DNA of 64,000 nt from Channallabes apus (taxonomy: Eukaryota; Chordata; Actinopteri; Siluriformes; Clariidae), in assembly GCA_030522415.1 (NCBI GenBank), contig CM060106.1:25737467-25801466 (forward strand). Direction: 5' to 3'. The notes below the pieces were generated by a model. The model did no database searches. It saw nothing but the letters and a program-made list of their open reading frames with translations, and had not been told where the DNA came from. The translations under genes and the position numbers were made by a program. Below, piece by piece: positions 33,264-45,147 of the stretch. The first letter of the stretch is position 1. The number at the start of each line of letters is the position of its first letter.

Positions 33264-33560
33264 AAAGTCCCAGTGACTGGGGCAAATCAGTAGTCTAACT
33301 GCTACAGCACCGCTTGATTCCAAATAACCCTGGTGTAAACTTGTGGAATAACAGGCCTGTACACCTGGACAAACCAAGGTTGAGTGAAAAAATTTAGTCC
33401 TAGTGTCTGGGACAAATCAAGAGGTCAAATTGAAGTGAAATCAAGCGCTTCAGTCACAACAGCAGGGGTAAAGGGACTGTAAGTCATAAAAAATTTATTA
33501 AATAACTAATTAAATATTTGAGGCTTGAAGACTGGAACAAATCAGGGTTTGACTGACTAG
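33264..33560. repeat. Decayed approx. 130-bp tandem repeat
   Basis: Three related phrases, agtgactggggcaaatcagt (about 33271), agtgtctgggacaaatcaag (about 33402) and gaagactggaacaaatcagg (about 33527), are spaced about 125-131 bp apart, with looser similarity between them. Confidence 0.5.
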
Positions 33561-34144
33561 ACTAAGTGTCCTAAACAATAGAAGAAACCAACAATTAAAT
33601 CATAAAATCATATAGTGTTACTTACATACAAGAATAGAAGTATATTTTGTTAGCGTGTAATAAGTTTTTTTGTATGTAGTCAAGCCTTTAAAAAAAACAC
33701 ATCAATAGGCTTTCGGTTCAATGTAAACATACAGTACACTTTGCAATTAATATCTGTATCTACACTATATAAATATAAATAGATGTATTTTTGTAATGTT
33801 ATTTTAGTTATTTCCGGGTACATACTGTATAATGAGTTTACTATGCTGGATTTATTTGAACACAGCCTCCTACAGTACAAGGGTTCATGGACCAGTAATG
33901 AATCTGTAATGGCTCTCCAGTAATGTTGTATGTGTGTGTGTGTGGGTGTGTGTGTGTGTGTGTGAAAGAGGATATGCCATGACTCTCACACAATAAGAGA
34001 AGGAATCTTTCCCTCTTTCTCTGTGGTATTTTTCTGTGCACCTGTTTGGCACAGACAGTCCTTGCAAAGCTCCAGATCTTAAGAAAACTCTATAAGTTAA
34101 ACCGTTCCCATCTGTCACCACACACAGATGCACAGTGGCTCCTG

Positions 34145-34181
<37 letters not shown>

Positions 34182-34554
34182 TTTTTTCCACTCCTGCCTT
34201 GGCACCAGCTCAAGAACTGTCAAACCACACCTGCTATATTAAGTACGTTGTCTAAGACACACAAATAAATTCCCACACTCCTGAGCATGTACATACACAC
34301 ACACCCCATCACCCCATCACCCACTCAAACAAAATGTTGATAAATTGTCTTGGAAGATGTCCATAGTTTGTCTCATGAGCATGAAAGAGATAATCTGTTA
34401 GATCATCTATTAATGGTTGCAAATGAGTCACAACGAATGCAAAAGGACCAAAAGCAGAAATTTCAATGATCTGTGTGCTTTAACTACCACTGTAGTACCG
34501 TAGGGATTTGAATGTCTTGTTCCCAATGCTTCAATGAGAAAACATACAGTATAT
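33561..34554. other. Non-coding with microsatellites
   Basis: (TG)n at about 33928-33964, (TC)n at 34147-34179. No gene or repeat family recognised. Confidence 0.6.
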
Positions 34555-34760
34555 ACAGTGGAACCTCGGATTACAAGTAACGCCGTTTACGAGTGTTCCA
34601 CAAGACGATCAAAGATTTTTAATAAATTTTGACTTGAAAAACGAGTGTTGTCTTGGTTTACGAGCACCGAGTATCATGTCATGTCATCACAACTGAGCCA
34701 ATGGTTTTCTCTCTCTCTTGCGCTGCGGAATTGTAGGTAATCATCTCCTCTGCTGGGTGA
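34555..34760 (+). mobile_element. Tigger-like DNA element, one end
   Basis: Begins cagtggaacctcggattaca, then repeats the phrase tttacgag with ccacaagacgat, typical of Tigger/pogo-like inverted-repeat ends. The right end is not seen; the sequence runs into a (CA)n tract that has since received a hAT MITE. Confidence 0.6.

Positions 34761-34762
<2 letters not shown>

Positions 34763-34800
<38 letters not shown>
34763..34800. repeat. (CA)n microsatellite, left half
   Basis: CA run ending acacatac directly before a hAT MITE; the right half resumes at 35752. Confidence 0.9.
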
Positions 34801-35461
34801 CAGGGCATGACATTAACTTTTTTTGCTTACTGGCCAGTGTGGCTAGTGGATTTCCGGAGTCACTCGCCATTCAGCCTTTTTACTAGTCACAATTTTGTTA
34901 CCAGAAAATCGCAGTTTTTTCTTCACCATGATACGTTAATGTTTGTTATATCAAGATTTACTTATAAATGACAGCATACACTGTATCACTATAGTAGTAG
35001 TCAAGTATTCAGTACTGTTAAGATCCCAATATAAAAACATGCAAACATGAACAGTATATTCTGCTTATTGCTGTTACCACGTGAAATTGAAAAATAACAG
35101 ATTCAGTACAACTGAACTCATTCTGATATTAAAAATACAGCAACTCAGAACATTTATCATTTTAGTGTTATTATGTGTACTATTATCAGGTATTATTATT
35201 CATTATGTATTATTATATCAGAATTCTGAGTTAGGACAATGGACTCTGGTCTATCTTGTAGTGTTGACTCTTTATAGTGTGAGGTAATTCAATCAATTGA
35301 TGAATTTTCTATCATTCAACATGAAATCTAAATAGATTTTAATAGTGATTACTTTTTTATATATAATCTGTAAATAACCTGCGAAAGGGACAAAACATTC
35401 TCATCCTGTTGAGAAGCAATAGCCCTTTAAGGAAACGATACACACACCAAACAGGAAGTAA

Positions 35462-35520
<59 letters not shown>

Positions 35521-35751
35521 CATGTGTGAACATGTGTAGAGAAAGGTATTAAATGTCATCATTACATTCATGCGCGAAATATTACGTTGCAATGCGTTTA
35601 TTATATTGGATGACTTTAGAGAAAACTACAACAAAAATATATTATCATACCAAAGAATAAACTACCCGCCAAAGTGGCTAGTGAGACTAAAGTTATTACC
35701 CGCCACAGCCGAATTCTACCCGCATTTGGCGGGTGCCAATGTTAAGCCCTG
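34801..35751. mobile_element. 951-bp hAT MITE inside a microsatellite
   Basis: Ends cagggcatgacatt (left) and the complement of cagggcttaacatt (right), a 14-bp inverted repeat with two mismatches and the CAGGG start common in hAT elements. The 8-bp flanks are acacatac (34793-34800) and acacacac (35752-35759). The interior has no transposase frame and carries its own (TG)n run at about 35463-35513. Confidence 0.8.
35463..35513. repeat. (TG)n microsatellite inside the MITE
   Basis: Pure TG run of about 25 units. Confidence 0.95.

Positions 35752-35783
<32 letters not shown>
35752..35783. repeat. (CA)n microsatellite, right half
   Basis: CA run resuming immediately after the hAT MITE, continuing with CG-interrupted units to about 35797. 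Confidence 0.9.
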
Positions 35784-35784
<1 letters not shown>

Positions 35785-35953
35785 AACACACACGCACACT
35801 CTCTTACACAAAAACTCTGCAAGCACTAAAACCCAGCAGGGGAGACGATTATCAAGAACCTTAAAAAGTGAAGGCAAAAGAAATGCAAAAAGTGTGTGTG
35901 TTTGTTTGGGAACCTGAGAGGAGGGGGCTGTAAAGGCGAGTGTGTGAGTGTGT

Positions 35954-36372
35954 GTGGTGTACACGTGAGAAGTGGAACGAAAATCATACATGATTCCAAA
36001 CATCTTTTACAAATAAATAACTGCAAAGTGGGGTGTGCGTAATTATTCAGCCCCCTTTGGTCTGAGTGCAGTCAGTTGTCCATAGACATTGCCTGATGAG
36101 TGCTAATGACTAAATAGAGTGCACCTGTGTGTAATCTAATGTCAGTACAAATACAGCTGCTCTGTGACGGCCTCAGAGGTTGTCTAAGAGAATATTGGGA
36201 GCAACAACACCATGAAGTCCAAAGAACACACCAGACAGGTGTGTTCGCATGTGTACACCACTTTGTATTGGTCTTTCACGTGGAATTCCAATAAAACTGA
36301 TTCATGTTTGTGGCTGTAATGTGACAAAATGTGGAAAAGTTCAAGGGGGCCGAATATTTTTGCAAGCCACTG
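35954..36372 (+). mobile_element. Deleted Tc1-like element
   Basis: The left inverted repeat is missing; the element begins at a TG-rich tract inside its 5' leader. An ATG at 36211 starts MKSKEHTRQ, matching the start of a Tc1-like transposase, but after about ten codons the sequence jumps to the right inverted repeat, which ends gcaagccactg before TA at 36373. Only the leader, the first codons and the right end remain. Confidence 0.78.
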
Positions 36373-36932
36373 TATTTGAAAACCCAAATGCATGTATCAC
36401 TTTTAAATTGTCGGCAATTATCTGTGCTGCTTGCGTTTTAATAAGGAGTCAAGAGAAAATCGTCTCAGTTCGAAAGTAGGAACTTCAATATCAGCTCCTG
36501 CTTCATAGTCCATTCTCACACTTCTGTGTTCCTTGATGTAGAAAGTTAAATACTATAGCAGTGTTCGAGAACTTCTGTTTAGGTTCTATACAATGTGAGA
36601 ATGACCAAATGTTTACCACAACGTGAATACACAACCTATCCAAAAGATCCAGCAGTGTCTTATAGGGTACTTGTTGCTGCCAGGCTCCTTGTCCTCCAGG
36701 TAAAAACCCAGTTGAGCGTTACATTGTATGTAACCAGCCACAAGATAGGACTTGCATTTAAGAATTTTTTTTATTTTTATTTTGAGATGTGATGTATAAT
36801 ACTGCAGTGATTATGCAAATAATGCAAGATGTGACATGCAAATAATACTGCAGTTTGCATAAAACAACAACAATTTTAATTTGCACGAAACTGCTGAAAT
36901 AAAATACTTTTACAGAGGTGGACTTTTGGAAA
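36373..36932. other. Non-coding, no feature seen
   Basis: AT-rich. Two related phrases containing gcaaataatgc / gcaaataatact at about 36815-36855 suggest a tiny duplication. Confidence 0.5.
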
Positions 36933-36944
36933 TGTTTAAAAGTT

Positions 36945-37289
36945 CATTCATTCATTTTCTATACCGCTTAATCCTGTGTTCAGGGTCGCGGCGACCTGGA
37001 GCCTATCCCAGGAGACTTCGGGCACTAGGCGGGGTACACCCTGGACAGGGTGCCAATCCAACGCAGGGCACACACACATACACACACACACAATCACACA
37101 CTACGGGCAATTTGGGAATGCCAATTAGCCTAACCTGCATATCTTTGGACTGTGGGAGGAAACCGGAGTACCCGGAGGAAACCCACCAAGCACGGGGAGA
37201 ACATGCAAACTCCATGCACACAGAGACGGGAATCGAACCCAGACCCTGGAGGTGCAAGGCGACAGTGCTAACCACTACACCACCGCGCC
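36945..37289 (-). repeat. SINE family S1, full length
   Basis: Flanked by a perfect 12-bp target duplication, tgtttaaaagtt (36933-36944 and 37290-37301). A- and B-box regions present. It lacks the duplicated B-box segment found in most young copies, consistent with deletion between two gattcc repeats. Confidence 0.92.
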
Positions 37290-37301
37290 TGTTTAAAAGT
37301 T

Positions 37302-38089
37302 ACTCTTCTTAAACCAGTTGCAGTTTAGCACATTTCATTCACCAACCAACACCACCATGACACATTGTGTTAGTGTATAATATACTGTAGCCTCTCTCTA
37401 TTTTATTTTCCCTGATGCTCACCCTACTGTCATAACCAGCCTCTTGGCTGCTCTAGATTTGTGCCACCCTGAATTAAGGGCAGATGGAAATTAAGGTTCC
37501 CCCCCTGAGAGATTCCTCCAGGTGTATGTCATAGGAGAGAAGAATCTGACCTGAATCCAGACATGTTTTCGTTTCACGGGTTTTACAAACTGAATCGAGT
37601 GTAAATACTTTTACTTAAGCTGAAGATTTAATGGAAGGCATTGTCTTAGACAGCTTTTACTAAACGAGTGCAGGGACGACCCAGACAGACAGTCAAGGAC
37701 AGCTACTGTCACATATCTGTTGCAGCCAATTAGACAAAAGCACATTGCAATCTCTAGGCATAGAAGTTTCTAAAATGTAATTTTATATAAAAATAATGAA
37801 TTGTGGGAACTTACATAACAGGATATCCTTGTTAGAATAACCTTGCAATGGCCAATATTTTCCTTTCAGGATAAGTTTAAAAGGCAAAGATTTATTGAAT
37901 AGTCAGTGATTATGTATCAATCGTGCACCGATCAATACTCTAATGATATGATATCTCAATACACTTGCCTGTGCTTCTTTCAGATCCTTTCCCCAATTTT
38001 AAAGCGTACACAAAGGTAAACATCATGTACAGTGCACAGATTTCACGCTCCCTGCTGACTGACTTGTTTTTTGTATTATTTCATCTCCA
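37302..38089. other. Non-coding, no feature seen
   Basis: No repeat or exon recognised; lower in microsatellites than the flanks. Confidence 0.5.
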
Positions 38090-39560
38090 CAGGCGAGGTT
38101 TAGAAACCTTATTTACCATTTCCAAGCCTCATTAAAATATTTTTCAGACTTCACAGAGGAGGTTAGGGTGACTTCTGAGTTGATCCGCTTTGCATAAAAC
38201 ACTTCTATCCCGCCCGTATGTGAAAAAAGAAAAAAAGAAAGAAAAAAAAAAATCAATTAACTCTCTGTAATTGGCTTGACTTTGCTCTCAGTCTTGTAAC
38301 TGCAATCGATAACAAAATAAAAAATGAAGCTGAAGGCCACATTATGCTATTGATTTGCGAGTGGGCTCTCAATATTGCATTGCACATACATAAGTAGTGG
38401 GGTTTTGAATAGTACATACGTCTGGGTGCGCTGATAGCAATTATCTTTTAGACTCGATGGAGGTCGTTAGGACAGCAATTATTTCTAACTTCGAACGAAG
38501 GTGGCATTTAGAGGAAGAAATCCTCCAAAGATTGGACATCGAGCCAATAGACTTGGATTTTGGTTAATTTTATCATCTAATTACTAACTTGGCTCGGCCT
38601 AATTGGGCTCAGAGACAAGCCTCGTGTCTCTGGGGTCAGCTAAAGCTGGGAGAAAGCATTCTTTCTGTCTTCGCTTACACGTCCGGTTCAGAGGCACACG
38701 CGAGAAAGAGCAGAGTGTGCCGAGAGATGACTCATGCAAGCAAACTTTACCGCAGTGGGTTTTAATAAGCTGCTGTGCTCAGGATGAACCGCCTAATTGG
38801 ACTGGATGCTTTCATTACTGAGTCGCTGTAAGAAACTGCCTACCCAAATGGCAACTTTGGAGGTTAATAAAAAGGGGAGCATATGCACATTTTTTTTTTA
38901 AAAAAGAGAAAAAAATACTGATTAACCAGGTGCTTGTTATGACCATACAGCAGATAATGAGAAAACAAGAAGACTGTATGGAGAATTTTGTGCTCCAAAA
39001 ATTCTGTGAAAGCTTGAAAGTTCAAAAACATGATAATGCCATGAAACCCAGGCAAATGATTTCGCAGGAAGCAACACTAATCAATATGTCTGTTGTTTCA
39101 ATTATGTGTTCATTTATATTCAGAACATTTGCCAGAGCCTCCTATGCAGAACTTCGGAAAACAAATCAAGACAGTGGCTAATCAATCTCACTAGTGCAGG
39201 TCATTTCTCATTTGTCCACAGGGAAAGTCTTGCAGTTTGTTCAGATGCAGTTTCATGAACCACGACCATGCTTCCATATTCCTTTTAAACAGAAGAGGAT
39301 TTCTCCTGGTAACTCTACCAAACACTCTGTACCTGTTCAGTCTTCTTCTAATTGTGCTCTCTTAACAACTGCTTTCCTAGGACCATTGCTTACAGTATGT
39401 CTTTCCCTCTTGGCATTGTGTTAACACACACATGAATGACCCAGACCAGAACACGGCCAAAACGTCTGTGCTTATAGATGTCTGCACATTACCGGATAAG
39501 CAATTAATCAAGGGCTGATGATTAGCAGCACCTGATTGCAACCTACCCTCTCAAAGCCTG
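38090..39560. promoter_or_regulatory. Long repeat-poor stretch, candidate conserved non-coding element
   Basis: About 1.4 kb without SINEs, microsatellites or transposon ends, unlike nearly all of this window. It is rich in homeodomain-type cores: tcaattaact and gtaattggct (about 38250-38275), gcaattatctttt (about 38438), aattttatcatctaattact (about 38565), cctaattgggc and cctaattggac (about 38600 and 38790), plus an octamer-like tttgcataaaa at 38189. No frame longer than about 80 codons has protein-like character. An enhancer role is inference. Confidence 0.45.
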
Positions 39561-39662
39561 TAGAAGCAGTACGGGGGTAGTCGGTATTCCTTGCATGGTT
39601 TTTTTTTGGCATCATTTTTGTAAAACAAATTTTTTTTTTCTTTTTATAAATTTTTATAACAG

Positions 39663-40042
39663 GCGGCGCGGTGGTGTAGTGGTTAGCACTGTCGCCTTGC
39701 ACCTCCAGGGTCTGGGTTCGATTCCCCGGCCAGGCTCGATTCCTGTCTCTGTGTGCATGGAGTTTGCATGTTCTCCCCGTGCTTGGTGGGTTTCCTCCGG
39801 GTACTCCGGTTTCCTCCCACAGTCCAAAGATATGTAGGTTAGGCTAATTGCCGTTCCTAAATTGCCCGTAGTGTGTAATTGGGTGTGTGAGTGTGTGTAT
39901 GTGTGTGTGCCCTGCGATGGATTGGCACCCTGTCCAGGGTGTACCCCGCCTAGTGCCCGAAGTCTCCTGGGATAGGCTCCAGGCCCCCCGCGACCCTGAA
40001 CACAGGATTAAGCGGTATAGAAAATAAATGAATGAATGAATG
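39663..40042 (+). repeat. SINE family S1, full-length reference copy
   Basis: Begins gcggcgcggtggtgtagtgg. The pol III A box lies in gtagtggttagc, followed by the B box ggttcgattcc with a second, partial B box (ctcgattcc) about 17 bp on. The body contains a TG-rich stretch and ends cgcgaccctgaacacagg then (aatg)n. A perfect 14-bp target duplication, aatttttataacag, flanks it (39649-39662 and 40043-40056). A tRNA-derived head with a LINE-type short-repeat tail marks it as a SINE. Confidence 0.94.
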
Positions 40043-40056
40043 AATTTTTATAACAG

Positions 40057-41153
40057 TTAGTATTTTTTTCTCTTTTCCTAGATTATCAGCTAGTTCCAGT
40101 TAGCCATATGGCTAGTTTAGAGGAAACAAAAGAGTTAAATTTTTACTTTGGAAGATACTTGATGTAGCTTAGTGGTACTGCAGAAGCTTCGTATAAGTCT
40201 ATAGTATACAGTAAGTGAACGTTGCAATGCATTTTTTAACAAAATGAGCTTTATGGAACCTGGCTCTGATTACTTACTACATTGCACTCGTGTTCCCGTG
40301 TGACAAACTTCACGGTCGTTGTGCAGAGCAGGAACGTTTATAACGGCCAGAACCTATGGAAATGTACTTATATGCATCTCAATTGCCTATACAGTAAGAC
40401 AAATGTGAAAATAAAAACTCAATTGAAGACACAAAATATCTATAAAAAATTGGGGAAAAATCAACAACTTTGATATTTTACCAAAAATCAACAAGAGGAG
40501 AAACGAGAGGTTGTTGTCACTGTGAAACTTTCTCAATTTTTCAAGCATACAATCAGTCCAGTCAGCCTCAAATCCCAGACCCATCTGGTCATAAAAGTCC
40601 ATAAGTGATCATAAAAAATTAAATGTTAGATAATACCAAGTTAGCTGATAAAACTGTACAGCATTAAGAAAAACACATTCTAATAAAACTCAGCTTATAT
40701 TATTAATATTAATGTGCATTTGTAAAGCAGTGATGAGGCTATTTTAGGAGAAACTACAGCACAGAGTTAAACACCTGGAACCCAACATCTCTAGGGTCCC
40801 TATTTCAATAATAATTATAGGTTACTGTCTACTTGGGTTTGCTGTAGGTTCTCTGGTTTCCTCTCAGCCAGAAACATACCAGGAGAATGTATTGTACAGC
40901 ATGTACTGTATATTACGTTACTTGGAAATATTCTGCACTTATCGTAATCCTGACCAGGACAAAAAAAACTTAAGGTGAAGAAATGGATGAATTTCCTAAA
41001 TTCTTTGCAGTGCTTTGACCATAGGGTGGACAATGTTGTTCAACTCTACTGTAGGTGTCTAAGATTACTACTACATAAAGTTCCATTGTTCAGATGCAAC
41101 ATGAGGTTTTGTTCATGTTAATAGTTTTTAGTAGGTCATAATCCTTTTTTTGT
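40057..41153. other. AT-rich non-coding, no feature seen
   Basis: No gene, microsatellite or repeat family recognised. Confidence 0.55.
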
Positions 41154-41325
41154 TGGGGGTGGCTCGGTGGTTAAGGCATTGGACTATGGTTTGGAAGGTC
41201 CCAGGTTCAAACCCCACAACCATTGTTGGGCCCTTGAGCAAGGCCCTTAACCTACAACTGCTCAGATGAAAAAAAAAAAAAAACTGTAAGTCGCTCTGGA
41301 TAAGGGCATCTGCTAAACGCTGTAA
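41154..41325 (+). repeat. tRNA-derived SINE, family S2
   Basis: tRNA-like head (ggctcggtggttaaggcatt, aggttcaaacccc), middle gggcccttgagcaaggccc, an expanded poly-A, and the tail gtaagtcgctctggataagg. Same family as 15148-15340, opposite strand. Confidence 0.88.
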
Positions 41326-41408
41326 AAGTCAATGTTTGTAACAAAAATAATGTAAAAATCTAAATAAATCTGGGTAGGGTTAGGGACAGATGTCCTGTGC
41401 GTGCTACC

Positions 41409-41880
41409 CAGTGGTGTCAAAAGTATTCACATTCATTACTTGAGTAGAAGTATAGATACCAGGGTTTAAAAAGACTTCTTTAGAAGTTGAAGTATCAACT
41501 CAAGCTTTTTACTCAAGTAAAAGTGTAAAAGTACTGGTTTCAAAACTACTTAAAGTATAAAAGTAAAAGTAACGTGAGGGGGAAAAAGCATTAAGGTCAC
41601 TTGTTTTGATCATGCAATGGACGGGGGAGGGGGGGGGCTTGGGGATGGTGCACGTTCTGATCATGCGACGGGGGGGGGGGGGTGTTATTATCATGCGACT
41701 GGGGGGGGGGGGGTTGCGCGTTCTGATCATAAAAATAGAGTAACGAGGCTATTTTTAAAATGTAAGGAGTAGAAGTAAAAAGTCGGCTGAAAAATAATTA
41801 CTCCAGTCAAGTATAGATACCCAAAATGTCTACTTAAGTAAGGTAACGAAGTATTTGTACTTCGTTACTTGACACCTCTG
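41409..41880. mobile_element. 472-bp hAT MITE
   Basis: Perfect 8-bp target duplication gtgctacc (41401-41408 and 41881-41888). Inverted ends cagtggtgtcaa / complement of cagaggtgtcaa. The arms are built of repeated acttaagtagaag-like motifs. Three poly-G tracts (about 41623-41638, 41670-41682, 41701-41714) lie in the centre. No transposase. Confidence 0.88.
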
Positions 41881-41888
41881 GTGCTACC

Positions 41889-42032
41889 TCAGTCTGAAAG
41901 CTTGCAGAACGAATCATGTGCAGTCTGAAGTTTCATCAGACTTGACCATTGACTTGATGTCCTCTTACACATCATGCATGCGCACTGATCATTTTGAAAT
42001 TTTAAGCTCTGCTTCATGCATCGTTTCACACC

Positions 42033-42087
<55 letters not shown>

Positions 42088-43400
42088 CACTCGCTCAAAG
42101 TAAGCTTGTGATGCATTATGATCTTTGGCTGTAAAGAGAAGGTTTAAAGCACTTGTGTGATCCTATCCTGAGGCACTGTGCACTTTGCACTCTCTCTCTC
42201 TCGTTCTCTGGAGACTACACACAGAGACACACACAAAACACTTTTGCCCTGGTTGTGTCCTCTGCGAAAGCAACAACAACAGAAAAAAAAAATCCCTACA
42301 TCTACATATTCTTGCCCTTGAAAGGGGTGGATGCATTGACTCGTTCTCTGCTCGAAACCTCGCCTGAATGTCAGCTTTTGATGAGGAGAAATACAGCGAT
42401 GTAAATAACTGACACGAGTGAACATCGACTCGATCCAGATTAAAATAAGGTACTTTGATTGCAGTGTGCTCGGAAAATAAAATTGAAATGGAAAAAGATG
42501 CAGGATAAAAGTTTGTTTTCTCCTATGAGACAAAACCAAGTACGGCGAGCCAGAGTGTGTGGGGAGGTTAGAGAGAGAGTCAGAACAAGCATGATGGTTA
42601 ATGGTGGGGCAGATTGTTAGGAGGTGAAAGAAATATAGATAGAGACACTAAAGGCTGAGGGAGGCTCTGACATTTTGTTCCTCATGAGACACATAGCTGG
42701 GGCGGAGAGAGAGACAGAGAGAGAGAGAGAGAGAATAAAAGCCAGAGAATAAACATGGGGGGGGGGGGGGAAACACCAGGCACTCGCAAAAAGGGTAGAA
42801 AAAGGCTTCTTGGCAACATTGGACTTGTGTCCATTCGTACCCATACAGACACCCATACACACCTAGAGACATATAGACTAGCCAGTCCACTAATCACTAA
42901 CGTGTTTTAGAAGAACTCAGAGGACACCCACTCATACACAGGGATGCACAGCATCTCCACACACATCTTATCTTGAGCTCAGTATCATGGGACCACCAAG
43001 TCCCAGGTAGGAAATGGATTCTTGTTGTAGACCAAAATAGGGTACTTACAGTACTTCCATGTTTGCTCTCTCCCCCAAACATGTTCTGCGTCCTAATTAG
43101 CGTTAAAGAAAGAAGAAAAGTGGTTTCTTCATGTGCTGATTAAAAAAAATAAATGTTATACATACAGTATAACACAGAAACTGTGTGGCTACTTCTGAAG
43201 TTTACGCCACATTGAAGATGATTTCGTACAGTATGTGCCCCCTAAAATGGCCAGTTTTTAGCGTTATACTGTCTTTCTTCAAACAATAATAATTTAAAAT
43301 GCAAATTATTCATATTTCTTTTTGAGTATTGACACTAAATTTGGTGTAAGCTTCTAGAAGCATATGACCTGTAAAAATGTTTCTTAAATTAAAAAGAGAC
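41889..43400. other. Non-coding with (CT)n and GA-rich tracts
   Basis: (CT)n at 42034-42084, CT-rich at about 42187-42202, GA-rich at about 42703-42735, poly-G at about 42757-42770. No gene supported. Confidence 0.6.
42034..42084. repeat. (CT)n microsatellite
   Basis: About 25 CT units. Confidence 0.95.
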
Positions 43401-43401
43401 G

Positions 43402-43708
43402 GCGAGGTGGCATGGTGGTGTAGTGGTTAGCACTGTCGCCTTGCACCTCCAGGGTCTGGGTTTGATTCCCAGCCAGGCTCGATTCCCATCTGCATTTGCA
43501 TGGAGTTTGCATGTTCTTCCGTGCTTGTTGGGTTTCTTCCCACAGTCCGAAGTCATGCAGATTAGACTAATTGGCGTTACCAAATTTCCCATAGTGTGTG
43601 TCTGTCCTGCGATGGATTGGCACCCTGTTCAAAGTCTCCTGGGATGAGCCCCAGGCCCCCTGCGACCCTGAGTACAGGATAAAGAGGTATAGATGATGAT
43701 GAGTGAGT
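43402..43708 (+). repeat. SINE family S1, older copy with deletions
   Basis: Head gcatggtggtgtagtggtta with A and B boxes, then tgcatggagtttgcatgttc, a shortened TG-rich middle, and the tail ctgcgaccctgagtacagga. Internal deletions relative to the reference. Target duplication unclear. Confidence 0.85.
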
Positions 43709-44369
43709 GGTTTTTGGTAAAACCTTAAAAAGCAGAAAATCTGTAGTGTTCGTAACCAAGTCAAATTCATTCACCCTCTTAACAAATTTAGGATTTTAGA
43801 ATAATACACTTTTACATGTTTCTGTCTTTTTCATGTGAAATCTATGTGAAATGTCAAAGTTTCATCCGAATGACAATTAAGATCATTGAAATTTGAATTC
43901 AGAAAAGTTACGGACACTACATAAAAGGGCATGAAATTGTATTTAGCTATTTTTATTTGATAAAAAATATAAATGTCTAGGTGAGACACTTTTTAGCACC
44001 AATACCATGGCATTAGCTTCCCAAGTTGCAGGGAAAAAGTGGGTAAAAAAAAAGACAAAGAAAAAAAGGACAGTCTTATAAAGTAGGGAAGCTTATGGAG
44101 ACTAAGCCAAGTAGGCAAAGCAGCAATGTCTGTGAAGATTAGAAGAAAAAAAAAAAGAAGAAAGAATGAGAGACAGAGTAACGACGAAGGAATGGACAAA
44201 ACCCCTGAAATTGTGTTTCTCATAAGCCACAAGACTAAGTAAGCCAGCCAGTAGTGTGTGAGGAGGTCAAAGTAACAGAGGGAGTGAGAGAGACGAGGAC
44301 GAGCATGCCCGTGGCTGAAAAGGCAATGAGTAAATAGAGTAAACAGAAACAGGTCTAATAGGAATATCA
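43709..44369. other. Non-coding, no feature seen
   Basis: A-rich; poly-A tracts near 44047 and 44147. The 152-codon minus-strand frame is Leu/Phe-rich with no domain. Confidence 0.5.
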
Positions 44370-44680
44370 AGGCAGTGAGAGGTAAACAGGCGCCTTCAGG
44401 GCAACACAAAGGCAGTGTGGCGGTTTGGAGAGTGCCGAAGAGCGCCGGCATTTCTGGGCCAGGCCGATAACGGCCACACGTCCGCCTGCAGCGCTAAGAT
44501 AAGCCCGAGCGCTGGCATGCGTCTCTCCTGATCCCAATTTCACACTCAATATTCATCCTGCCTGACAAACAAGCACTGTTTAAGATAAAAAATAAATACA
44601 GAGTCCTTCTGCTATTACAGCTCTGTTTATTCATCTGCACACATCCGCTGCCTTTTAAACGGCGGTAAACACCTCGACCG
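44370..44680. other. GC-rich repeat-poor block, possible conserved non-coding DNA
   Basis: Complex sequence with GATA-type motifs (ccgataacgg, ctaagataagcc, tttaagataaa), acaatatt-like tcaatattcat and CpG-rich parts (agagcgccggc). No exon supported. Regulatory role is inference. Confidence 0.35.
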
Positions 44681-44856
44681 TGCACACACAGACACACACA
44701 CACACACACGGGCAGAAGCAGGTAAACACTCATCCGTGCATTAGCATATATACATGGGTATACACAATAAATAAGCATATAAGGCTGATACATAGTGTGT
44801 CTGTGTGTGTGTGTGTGAATGGATTTACAACAGAGGTGAGTCACAGCTGGCAGATG

Positions 44857-44904
<48 letters not shown>

Positions 44905-45116
44905 TATCTAACTCTATGGAGTATAATCCCACATGCAGCAGTGCCAAACAGTAAATCACACAATCTAGTGGAAAATGGGTTTAACCGGATCAATAAAATG
45001 GTTGCCACAATTAAATCAGATACCTTCCATTGTGGTTATTATGTAACAGATATGAGATTTGAGATATGAAAACTTAATGAGTTGATATTCCAAACCTGCC
45101 GCATGTACAGTCTTTA

Positions 45117-45147
<31 letters not shown>

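Noticed and set aside
39663..39735. Possible tRNA gene (A and B boxes present)
   Set aside because: The boxes belong to the head of a dispersed SINE with target duplications; there is no complete tRNA cloverleaf. The same applies to the S2 and S3 heads.
41600..41720. Poly-G tracts as a G-quadruplex regulatory site
   Set aside because: They lie in the middle of a non-autonomous hAT MITE and look like homopolymer expansion; no gene lies nearby to be regulated.
43993..44451. 152-codon Leu/Phe-rich minus-strand frame as a membrane protein
   Set aside because: The hydrophobic composition comes from A-rich plus-strand sequence; there is no start context, domain or exon structure.
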